Source: Bacillota bacterium (GTDB taxonomy: Bacteria > Bacillota > Clostridia > Lachnospirales > Lachnospiraceae). Taken from it: a stretch of DNA of 39,409 nucleotides. Position 1 is the stretch's first letter. Every line of letters starts with the position of its first letter. The notes under the pieces were generated by a model. It made no database searches. It was not told the origin of the DNA and worked only from the letters and a program-made list of their open reading frames with translations. Of this stretch, positions 23,424 through 30,967 are shown one piece after another. A program made the translations under genes and the position numbers. Where the stretch lies: assembly GCA_023410575.1 (NCBI GenBank), contig JAEYPP010000063.1, positions 1-39,409 on the forward strand. Direction: 5' to 3'.

Positions 23424-23954
23424 ATGCGTTATATAATTAGCGGTAAAAATATCGATGTCACTGAGGGCTTAAAGAGTGCGATTTATGAAAAGATTGGTAA
23501 ACTTGAAAGATATTTTACACCAGAGACAGAGATTCATGTGACTTTAAGCGTTGAGAAGGACAGACAAAAAATTGAGATTACAATTCCTATGAAAGGTAAT
23601 ATTGTTCGAGCTGAGCAAGTAAGTACTGATATGTATGCTTCGATTGATTTGGTAGAAGAAGTTATTGAAAGACAACTGATAAAATATAAGAGTAAGCTCA
23701 TTGATATGAAACAAGCTGCAGGTCATTTCAATCAAGAGTTTATCGACGACGATACGGATCAAGAGGAAGAGGAAATTAAAATTACTCGCGTTAAAAAATT
23801 TGCTATGAAACCGATGGATGCAGAAGAAGCATGTGTACAGATGGAATTAAGTGGACATAATTTTTATGTTTTCCGTAACGCAGAGACAGATGAAGTAAAT
23901 GTTGTGTATAAACGTAAAGGTAATACATACGGACTTATTGAGCCAGAATTCTAG
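23424..23954 (+). CDS. hpf: Ribosome hibernation promoting factor, long form
   Basis: 176 residues. Start ATG 23424 with AAGGAG (23409-23414) at spacing 9; an in-frame TTG at 23415 abuts the binding site and is rejected. The N-terminal HPF/RaiA domain (1-95; MRYIISGKNIDVTEGLKSAIYEKIGKLERYF) binds the 30S decoding centre. A charged linker (about 105-120, DDDTDQEEEE) leads to the C-terminal dimerisation domain (about 122-176; KPMDAEEACVQMELSGHNFYVFRN). The long form pairs ribosomes into inactive 100S particles in stationary phase. It is a single-gene unit between its own promoter and a strong terminator. Confidence 0.94.
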   Translation: MRYIISGKNIDVTEGLKSAIYEKIGKLERYFTPETEIHVTLSVEKDRQKIEITIPMKGNIVRAEQVSTDMYASIDLVEEVIERQLIKYKSKLIDMKQAAGHFNQEFIDDDTDQEEEEIKITRVKKFAMKPMDAEEACVQMELSGHNFYVFRNAETDEVNVVYKRKGNTYGLIEPEF

Positions 23955-23983
23955 AAGATAATTTATCTTTCGATTAAAAGTAG

Positions 23984-24028
23984 TGTGACAATCGCAAATG
24001 ATTGATATTTGCGATTGTCACATTTTTT
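23984..24028 (+). terminator. Terminator of hpf
   Basis: A perfect 16-bp stem, TGTGACAATCGCAAAT (23984-23999) with ATTTGCGATTGTCACA (24007-24022), followed by six T residues. Confidence 0.95.
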
Positions 24029-24194
24029 GTGTAATAGAAAGTTCTCAGAACTTATCTTATTGTATTTCCTAAAGTATGATTATGTAGTGACAAATAGAAG
24101 AATAATATTTGGGAGAACTTCCATTTGTCGAACTAAAAATTGTAAAATTAACATAAAAAATGTTAGGAGTACATTTACATTTGAGAAAATATAG

Positions 24195-24223
24195 TTGAAT
24201 ACTGTCTTTGTAAATGTTACAAT
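24195..24223 (+). promoter_or_regulatory. Promoter of the secA-prfB-cheW unit
   Basis: -35 TTGAAT (24195-24200), 17-base spacer, -10 TACAAT (24218-24223) preceded by TGT (extended -10). The leader is about 75 bases. Confidence 0.68.
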
Positions 24224-24304
24224 AAGCAGTATAGGATTTTGACCGTACAACTATCAAATGAATAGTTTAATAGGAATAGAAGGAAAGTTAGGAGTGAAAC
24301 GCAG

Positions 24305-26872
24305 ATGGGATTAATTAAAAAGCTATTTGGAACCCACAGTGAAAGAGAAATAAAACGTATTAAGCCAATAGCAGATAAAATTGAAGCTTTAGAACCAACG
24401 ATTGAGAAATTATCAGATGAGGAGCTAAGAAGTAAAACGATTGAATTTCGTAACCGCCTAAAAAACGGTGAGACACTCGATGATATATTAGTTGAAGCAT
24501 ATGCCGTGGTGCGAGAAGCAGCGAAAAGAACCTTGAAGCAAAGAGCATTCTACGTTCAGTTGCTTGGAGCAATCATTCTCCACCAGGGAAGAATTTCTGA
24601 GATGAAAACTGGTGAAGGTAAAACATTAGTCTCCGCGTTTCCTGCTTACTTGAACGCTCTTGAAGGTGAAGGTGTTCATATTGTTACAGTTAACGATTAT
24701 CTTGCTAAGCGTGATGCTGAACTCATGGGACAGATTCATCAATTCTTAGGTTTGACAGTTGGCTGTATCTTAAACAGTATGGACAATGATGAGAGAAGAA
24801 AAGCATATAGCTGCGATATCACGTATGGTACGAATAATGAATACGGTTTTGATTACTTAAGAGATAATATGGTTATTTACAAGGAACAGCTTGTAATGCG
24901 AAATCTTCATTTTGCGATTATCGATGAGGTCGACTCTGTATTAGTTGATGAAGCAAGAACTCCATTAATTATTTCTGGTCAGAGTGGGAAATCAACTTCT
25001 CTTTATCAAGCATGTGATATTCTTGCTCGTCAGTTAACAAAAGGTACAGCAAAAGAGTTAACAAAAATGGACCTTATTATGAAAGAGGATGAACAAGAAA
25101 CTGGCGACTTTGTAGTTAATGAAAAGGATAAAAATATTACATTGACTGCACAAGGTGTTGAAAAGGTTGAGAAGTTCTTCCATCTTGAAAATTTTGCAGA
25201 TCCAGATAATTTAGAGATTCAGCACAATATTATCTTAGCACTTCGCGCTCATTACTTAATGTTTAGAGATAAAGACTATGTAGTAAAAGATGATGAAGTT
25301 TTAATCGTTGACGATTTTACTGGTCGTATTATGCCAGGTAGAAGATACTCTGATGGTCTTCATCAAGCAATTGAAGCAAAGGAACACGTTAAGGTTAAGA
25401 GAGAGAGTAAGACACTTGCTACAATTACTTTCCAGAATTTCTTTAATAAATATAAGAAAAAGTGTGGTATGACTGGTACTGCGATTACTGAGGAGGATGA
25501 ATTCCGTCAGATTTATGGAATGGATGTAGTTGAAGTGCCTACCAACCGCCCGGTTGCACGTATTGATAAGGAAGATGCAGTATATAGTTCCAGACGTGGT
25601 AAATTAAATGCGATTATCCGTGAAATTGAGGAATCTCATAAAAAAGGACAACCAGTCTTAGTTGGTACTATTACAATTGATGCATCGGAAGAAATTAGTG
25701 ATCTGTTAAGAAAGAAAAATATTCCGCATAAAGTCTTAAATGCTAAGTTTCATGAGCTTGAAGCAGAAATTATCGCTGATGCAGGTCAATTGGGTGCTGT
25801 TACAATTGCAACGAATATGGCTGGCCGTGGTACTGATATTAAGCTTGGAGAAGGTGTAGTTGATCTTGGTGGTCTCAAGATTATTGGTACAGAACGTCAT
25901 GAATCTCGTCGTATCGATAACCAGTTACGTGGTCGTTCAGGTCGTCAGGGAGATCCAGGTGAATCTCAATTCTTTATCTCCTTGGAAGATGATTTAATGC
26001 GTTTATTTGGTTCTGAACGTTTAGTAAATATGTTTAAATCACTTGGTTTTGGTGAAGATGATCAGATTCAGCATAAGATGTTAAGTAGTGCAATTGAACG
26101 TGCACAGAAAAAGATTGAGAATAATAACTTTGGTATTCGTAAGAACTTACTTGAGTATGATAAGGTTAATAACGAACAGCGTGAAATTATCTATGCTGAG
26201 AGAAGAAAAGTTCTTGATGGCGAGTCTATGAGAGATGCCATCTTTAAGATGATTACAGATAACATTGAGAGCATTGTGAATGCTAATATTAGTGATGATC
26301 AGTTGCCTGAGGAATGGGATTTAACTGCATTGAATACAGAATTAATTCCAATTATTCCAGTAGAACCTATTGAGTTAACACAGGATCAGATGAAACATAT
26401 GAAGAAGAATGAGTTGATTCATATGTTGAAAGAAGAAGCTGTGAAGCTTTATGAAGCGAAGGAAGAACTCTTCCCACAGAAAGAACAGATTCGTGAAGTG
26501 GAGCGTGTTATCTTACTACGTGTTATCGATCGTAAATGGATGGGTCACATTGACGATATGGATCAATTGCGTCAAGGCATTGGTTTACAAGCATATGGTC
26601 AGAAGGATCCATTAACTGAGTTTAAGTTTATGGGATATGATATGTTTGATGCTATGATTAATTCTATTTCAGAAGATACTGTAAAAGCATTGATGCATAT
26701 CCGAATTGAGCAGAATGTTGAACGTGAAGAAGTTGCTAAGGTAACAGGTACGAATAAGGATGATTCCGTTACTAAGGCTCCGGTAAAACGTTCTTCAAAG
26801 AAAGTACAACCAAATGATCCATGTCCATGTGGTTCTGGTAAGAAATATAAACATTGCTGTGGCAAAAACTAG
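24305..26872 (+). CDS. secA: Preprotein translocase motor ATPase SecA
   Basis: 855 residues, start ATG 24305 with AGGAG ten bases upstream. It drives secreted proteins through SecYEG at the cytoplasmic membrane. Visible in order: Walker A MKTGEGKT (100-107), VNDYLAKRDAE, EYGFDYLRDNM, the DEVDSVLVDEARTPLIISG motif II region, the preprotein cross-linking domain (about 225-370), and GTITIDASEEISDLL. TNMAGRGTDIKL, LRGRSGRQGDPG and a C-terminal zinc motif CPCGSGKKYKHCC (about 840-852) complete it. The zinc tail normally serves SecB or ribosome contacts. Length and motifs are those of a standard SecA. prfB follows after 87 bases without a terminator. Confidence 0.97.
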   Translation: MGLIKKLFGTHSEREIKRIKPIADKIEALEPTIEKLSDEELRSKTIEFRNRLKNGETLDDILVEAYAVVREAAKRTLKQRAFYVQLLGAIILHQGRISEMKTGEGKTLVSAFPAYLNALEGEGVHIVTVNDYLAKRDAELMGQIHQFLGLTVGCILNSMDNDERRKAYSCDITYGTNNEYGFDYLRDNMVIYKEQLVMRNLHFAIIDEVDSVLVDEARTPLIISGQSGKSTSLYQACDILARQLTKGTAKELTKMDLIMKEDEQETGDFVVNEKDKNITLTAQGVEKVEKFFHLENFADPDNLEIQHNIILALRAHYLMFRDKDYVVKDDEVLIVDDFTGRIMPGRRYSDGLHQAIEAKEHVKVKRESKTLATITFQNFFNKYKKKCGMTGTAITEEDEFRQIYGMDVVEVPTNRPVARIDKEDAVYSSRRGKLNAIIREIEESHKKGQPVLVGTITIDASEEISDLLRKKNIPHKVLNAKFHELEAEIIADAGQLGAVTIATNMAGRGTDIKLGEGVVDLGGLKIIGTERHESRRIDNQLRGRSGRQGDPGESQFFISLEDDLMRLFGSERLVNMFKSLGFGEDDQIQHKMLSSAIERAQKKIENNNFGIRKNLLEYDKVNNEQREIIYAERRKVLDGESMRDAIFKMITDNIESIVNANISDDQLPEEWDLTALNTELIPIIPVEPIELTQDQMKHMKKNELIHMLKEEAVKLYEAKEELFPQKEQIREVERVILLRVIDRKWMGHIDDMDQLRQGIGLQAYGQKDPLTEFKFMGYDMFDAMINSISEDTVKALMHIRIEQNVEREEVAKVTGTNKDDSVTKAPVKRSSKKVQPNDPCPCGSGKKYKHCCGKN

Positions 26873-26959
26873 GTGTACTAATACTGATTAGAAGTTTCAA
26901 TGAATGATAGTACATGAAATACATGGAATTAAGTGCAACATCGAAAGTGGGTGAGATTT

Positions 26960-28082
26960 TTGGTTGAATTAGATCAGTTAAAATATGAACTGGGCATTTA
27001 TGAAAAACCTTTGATCGAAGTGGGGGATTCACTTTGACCTCACGAATAAGAAATTGAGGATTGAAGAAATTGAAGGTATTATGGAGGAACCAAACTTCTG
27101 GGATTCTACCGAGAAGTCACAGGCCTACATGAAAGAGTTAAAGAATTTAAAGGATATAGTAGAACATTATCAATCATTACAACAAGCCTATGAAGATATT
27201 CAAACTCTTTTAGAGATGGGGTATGAGGAAGAGGATTCCTCGATTATTCCTGAAATAGAAGAGGAATTGAAAAAATTCGCTAATGACTTGGAAGAGCTAA
27301 GACTTAGTACACTATTGTCCGATATTTATGATAAAGATAATGCTATTCTAACACTACATGCAGGAGCTGGAGGAACAGAGAGTTGTGACTGGGCGAGCAT
27401 GTTGGCACGTATGTACCAGCGCTGGGCCGAAAAGAAAGGCTACACTACACAGATGCTAGATTTCCTAGAGGGTGAAGAAGCAGGCTATAAATCTATAACT
27501 TTACAGATTAGTGGAATGAATGCATATGGACATCTAAAGTCAGAACGAGGTGTTCATCGTTTGGTGCGTATCTCGCCTTTTAATGCAGCTGGTAAGAGAC
27601 AGACATCGTTTGTATCCTGTGATGTTATGCCTGATATTGAAGAAGATCTAGATATTGAAGTGAATGATGAAGACATTCGAATTGATACCTTCCGATCTTC
27701 CGGAGCTGGTGGACAAAAGGTAAATAAGACATCTTCTGCGATTCGTATTACACACTTACCAACTGGAATTGTGGTTCAATGTCAAAATGAACGTTCTCAA
27801 TTTCAGAACAAGGATAAGGCGATGCAGATGTTGAAAGCTAAATTGTATTTACTAAAGCAGGAAGAAAATCAAGCCAAAGAGTCTGGAATACGTGGTGAAA
27901 TTCGTGATATTAATTTCGGCAATCAAATTCGTTCTTATGTTTTGCAACCCTATACAATGGTAAAGGATCATCGAACAAATGCCGAAGTAGCTAATGCATT
28001 AAGTGTATTAGATGGCAATATTGATCCATTTATCAATGCGTATTTAAAGTGGATAAACACAAGTGAACTAACAGACGAGTAA
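26960..28082 (+). CDS. prfB: Peptide chain release factor 2, expressed by +1 programmed frameshift
   Basis: RF2 ends translation at UAA and UGA. A first frame starts at TTG 26960 (MVELDQLKYELGIYEKPLIE..., 25 codons, GGTGAG just upstream) and stops at in-frame TGA 27035-27037. Shifting +1 at CTT-TGA-C (27032-27038) continues with Asp-Leu-Thr for 348 residues to 28082, about 373 in all. In the joined protein the stop-recognition tripeptide SPF falls at 205-207 and the GGQ catalytic motif at 250-252, the same numbers as in E. coli RF2, which supports both the start and the shift. A start inside the second frame (TTG 27054) would lose the N-terminal helices. It sits between secA and cheW in one transcription unit. 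Confidence 0.95.
27018..27038 (+). promoter_or_regulatory. RF2 autoregulatory +1 frameshift site
   Basis: An internal Shine-Dalgarno-like GTGGGGG (27020-27026) lies five bases before the slippery codon CTT (27032-27034), then TGA and C. Low RF2 delays reading of UGA and lets the ribosome slip +1, so RF2 controls its own synthesis. In E. coli the spacing is three bases; here it is five. Confidence 0.93.
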
Positions 28083-28111
28083 TATTTTCATGGATGAAGG
28101 AGGAGTAAGGT

Positions 28112-28570
28112 ATGGGATTAACAAAACAGGTGGTATTTAAGTTAGATCAGGAAGAGTATGGGTTAGATATTCTTATTGTAAATGTAATTGAGACTTATGA
28201 TGGTGTTATTCCAGTACCGAATTCACCAGATTATATCCTAGGAATATTAAATCTTCGTGGAGAAGTAATACCTATTATTAGTCTTCGTGTAAAGTTTGGT
28301 CTTCCTGAAATCAATACTTCAACAGAACAGTTAATTGTTACGAAAACTAATGGTATGATGGTTGGATTTAAGGTTGACGCAGTTTGCGGTATTGTGGAAT
28401 TCAATGATAAGGAATTAAGTGAAGTACCAAAGATTGTGATGAGTGAGAAGACTAAGTATGCTAAACATGTAGCTAACAAAGATGGTAAGATGATTATCTT
28501 GCTTGATCATGAGGGAATTTTAAATGATAGAGAGCAAGCCTCAATCCAGCAAGCAATTGAAACTAATTAA
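28112..28570 (+). CDS. cheW: CheW-type chemotaxis coupling protein
   Basis: 152 residues, start ATG 28112 behind AAGGAGGAG. A single CheW domain covers the whole protein: VVFKLDQEEYGLDILIVNVIETY, VPNSPDYILGILNLRGEVIPIISLRVKFG (the hallmark loop) and VGFKVDAVCGIVEF. CheW links chemoreceptors to the kinase CheA at the inner membrane face. No other chemotaxis gene is adjacent, but flagellar genes occur elsewhere in the window. It is the last gene of the secA-prfB-cheW unit, 29 bases after prfB, and is followed by a long inverted repeat. Confidence 0.9.
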   Translation: MGLTKQVVFKLDQEEYGLDILIVNVIETYDGVIPVPNSPDYILGILNLRGEVIPIISLRVKFGLPEINTSTEQLIVTKTNGMMVGFKVDAVCGIVEFNDKELSEVPKIVMSEKTKYAKHVANKDGKMIILLDHEGILNDREQASIQQAIETN

Positions 28571-28631
28571 TTACGATTAATATATTGATTCAAATAAAGA
28601 GTTCCTTGAATGATTTTAGGTTGTATCATAA

Positions 28632-28804
28632 GGGGTTGTCACATTAGCCCAATATTGTATAAAAAAATGAAGGGCGATGGTATTTTTCGGAGTGCCTTAC
28701 AAGTCCCCACACGCACTTTGTGGGGCTTGTGAGCGTAGTGCTACAGCGAAAATATACCATTGCCCTTCATTCTTTATTCATACTGCTCTTAGTGCGACAA
28801 CCCC
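28632..28804. repeat. Nested inverted repeat of about 173 bases after cheW
   Basis: Outer arms GGGGTTGTC (28632-28640) and GACAACCCC (28796-28804) are perfect. Middle arms pair 28666-28689 with 28747-28771 over about 24 bases with two or three differences (core GAAGGGC/GCCCTTC). Inner arms ACAAGTCCCCAC (28699-28710) and GTGGGGCTTGT (28720-28730) have one bulge. It may end the cheW transcript, and its three-tier layout resembles that of 614-815. Confidence 0.8.
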
Positions 28805-28860
28805 AATTGTAACGATCCATCAAGGTAACTCTTTTTATTTATGGGATATATTTATAATAT

Positions 28861-28874
28861 CGAATGTTTGTTCG
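28861..28874. promoter_or_regulatory. LexA (SOS) operator of uvrBA
   Basis: CGAATGTTTGTTCG fits the Gram-positive SOS box (CGAAC, four bases, GTTCG) with one change in the arms. It lies nine bases upstream of the uvrB -35 box. Confidence 0.72.
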
Positions 28875-28882
28875 AATAATTA

Positions 28883-28911
28883 TTGCAAGTAATTATTGGT
28901 TATGCTATAAT
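28883..28911 (+). promoter_or_regulatory. Promoter of uvrB-uvrA
   Basis: -35 TTGCAA (28883-28888), 17-base spacer, consensus -10 TATAAT (28906-28911) with TGC before it (extended -10). Confidence 0.8.
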
Positions 28912-28960
28912 ACTAGAAGGACTTAAAGAGCGAAAATCATATCGGAAAGGTAAATGTGTT

Positions 28961-30949
28961 ATGGATCATTTCAAATTAGTTTCAGAGTTTGCTCCTACTG
29001 GCGATCAGCCTGAGGCAATAGCGGAGCTTGTAAAAGGATTTCAAGAGGGCAATCAGTTTGAGACATTACTTGGTGTAACTGGCTCTGGTAAGACATTTAC
29101 TATGGCAAACGTAATACAGCAATTGAACCGTCCGACGCTAATTCTTGCACATAATAAAACATTGGCGGCACAGTTATATGGAGAGTTTAAAGAATTCTTT
29201 CCAGAGAATGCGGTTGAATATTTTGTATCCTATTATGATTACTATCAGCCAGAAGCCTATGTTCCCTCTTCGGATACTTATATTGAGAAGGATTCTTCAA
29301 TTAACGATGAGATTGATAAATTGCGTCACTCTGCAACAGCTGCATTGACAGAGCGTCGGGATGTCATTATTGTTGCTTCTGTATCCTGTATTTTTGGGTT
29401 AGGTAGTCCAGTTGATTATCAGAATATGACTTTATCATTGCGACCAGGTATGGAGAAGGATCGTGATGATGTATTGAGACGCTTAATTGATATTCAATAC
29501 ACTCGCAATGATATGGACTTTAAACGTGGTACGTTTCGTGTGCGTGGGGATGTTGTTGAGATATTTCCGATAGGTTCAGCTGATCGAGCAGTACGTATCG
29601 AGTTTTTTGGAGATGAGATTGATCGAATTACAGAGATAGATGTTCTAACGGGTGAAATTATATGTTCGTTAGAGCATCTGGTCATTTTTCCAGCATCTCA
29701 TTATGCTGTCTCAAAAGAGAGATTAGAGCAAGCAATTATTGGAATCGAAGCTGAATTAGAAGAGAGAATTCAGTATTTTAAGAGCGAAGATAAACTGATT
29801 GAGGCACAAAGAATCTCAGAGAGAACTCATTTTGACATTGAGATGATGCGCGAAACAGGTTTCTGTTCCGGAATTGAAAACTATTCGATGCATCTGGCAG
29901 GATTAACACCTGATAGTACTCCACATACACTAATTGATTATTTCCCTGATGACTTTTTGATTATTGTTGATGAATCCCACATAACAATTCCACAGGTAAG
30001 AGGTATGTATGCGGGCGATCAGGCAAGGAAGACAACCTTAGTTGATTATGGGTTTCGACTACCATCTGCTAAGAGTAACCGTCCACTTAACTTTTCAGAA
30101 TTTGAAAGTAAGATTAACCAGATGATGTTTGTATCTGCAACACCGAATGTCTATGAAAGGGAGCATGAGTTATTACGAGCTGAGCAGATTATACGACCAA
30201 CTGGTCTACTTGATCCTCCGGTTGAGGTGCGTCCGGTGGAAGGACAAATTGACGATCTCATCGGTGAGGTGAATAAGGAAACAGCAAAGAAGAATAAGGT
30301 TCTTATAACGACATTAACAAAGCGTATGGCAGAAGATTTAACAGACTATATGCGTGATGTTGGTATCCGTGTCAAATATCTTCATTCCGATATTGATACA
30401 CTAGAACGTTCCGAGATTATCCGTGACATGCGTATGGATGTATTTGATGTATTAGTCGGAATTAACTTACTTCGTGAGGGACTTGATATTCCAGAGATTT
30501 CATTAGTTGCAATTCTTGATGCTGATAAAGAAGGATTTTTGCGTTCAGAGACATCATTAATTCAGACAATTGGTCGTGCTGCGCGTAATGTGGATGGTCA
30601 TGTTATCATGTACGCAGATAGAATTACCGACTCTATGGCAAAAGCATTGGAAGAAACAAAGCGCCGTCGAGAAATCCAGGATACTTACAATAAGAATAAT
30701 GGAATTACGCCACAGACGATAAAGAAATCTGTTCGAGAACTGATCAGCATTTCTAAGAAGGTTGATAGAGAAATGTATGATATGAAGAATAAAGATATTG
30801 AATCTATGACTCAAAAGGAACTTGAGGCAGTCATTAAGAAATTAACAAAAGAAATGCATACTGCAGCAGCAGAATTAAATTTTGAGCTTGCAGCAGAACT
30901 TCGTGATAAGTTAGTTGAGCTAAAAAAAGAACTTGCAAAGATTGGTTAG
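28961..30949 (+). CDS. uvrB: Excinuclease ABC subunit B
   Basis: 662 residues from ATG 28961 (GGAAAGG about ten bases upstream). A 26-codon upstream extension would begin at the -35 box and is rejected. UvrB is the DNA-damage-verifying helicase-like subunit of nucleotide excision repair. Visible: GDQPEAI, Walker A GVTGSGKT (38-45), the damage-probing beta-hairpin YYDYYQPEAYVP, DESH box in IIVDESHIT, GINLLREGLDIPE, QTIGRAARN, and the C-terminal UVR domain (about 620-660) that contacts UvrC. uvrA follows after 18 bases, and both lie behind a LexA-type operator, so induction by DNA damage is expected. Confidence 0.97.
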   Translation: MDHFKLVSEFAPTGDQPEAIAELVKGFQEGNQFETLLGVTGSGKTFTMANVIQQLNRPTLILAHNKTLAAQLYGEFKEFFPENAVEYFVSYYDYYQPEAYVPSSDTYIEKDSSINDEIDKLRHSATAALTERRDVIIVASVSCIFGLGSPVDYQNMTLSLRPGMEKDRDDVLRRLIDIQYTRNDMDFKRGTFRVRGDVVEIFPIGSADRAVRIEFFGDEIDRITEIDVLTGEIICSLEHLVIFPASHYAVSKERLEQAIIGIEAELEERIQYFKSEDKLIEAQRISERTHFDIEMMRETGFCSGIENYSMHLAGLTPDSTPHTLIDYFPDDFLIIVDESHITIPQVRGMYAGDQARKTTLVDYGFRLPSAKSNRPLNFSEFESKINQMMFVSATPNVYEREHELLRAEQIIRPTGLLDPPVEVRPVEGQIDDLIGEVNKETAKKNKVLITTLTKRMAEDLTDYMRDVGIRVKYLHSDIDTLERSEIIRDMRMDVFDVLVGINLLREGLDIPEISLVAILDADKEGFLRSETSLIQTIGRAARNVDGHVIMYADRITDSMAKALEETKRRREIQDTYNKNNGITPQTIKKSVRELISISKKVDREMYDMKNKDIESMTQKELEAVIKKLTKEMHTAAAELNFELAAELRDKLVELKKELAKIG

Positions 30950-30967
30950 GAGCAGAGGAAGAGACAA

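Larger units (their letters stand above)
23955..24304 (+). other. hpf-secA intergenic region with an inverted repeat
   Basis: 350 bases without a gene. After the hpf terminator there is an inverted repeat, GACAAATAGAAG (24089-24100) with CTTCCATTTGTC (24118-24129), with one mismatch. It lies upstream of the secA promoter (24195-24223), so it would be an operator rather than an RNA leader structure if that is the only promoter. A small AACAT/ATGTT hairpin follows near 24150. Nothing else is evident. Confidence 0.6.
28571..28960. other. 390-base gene-free region between cheW and uvrB
   Basis: It holds a 173-base nested inverted repeat (28632-28804), then a LexA-type operator (28861-28874) and the uvrB promoter (28883-28911). 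Short open frames across it run through the inverted repeat and have no ribosome binding site, so I do not call them genes. Confidence 0.8.

Noticed and set aside
28677..28892. 71-codon open frame on the plus strand after cheW
   Set aside because: It lies inside the 173-base nested inverted repeat, has no ribosome binding site and overlaps the LexA box.
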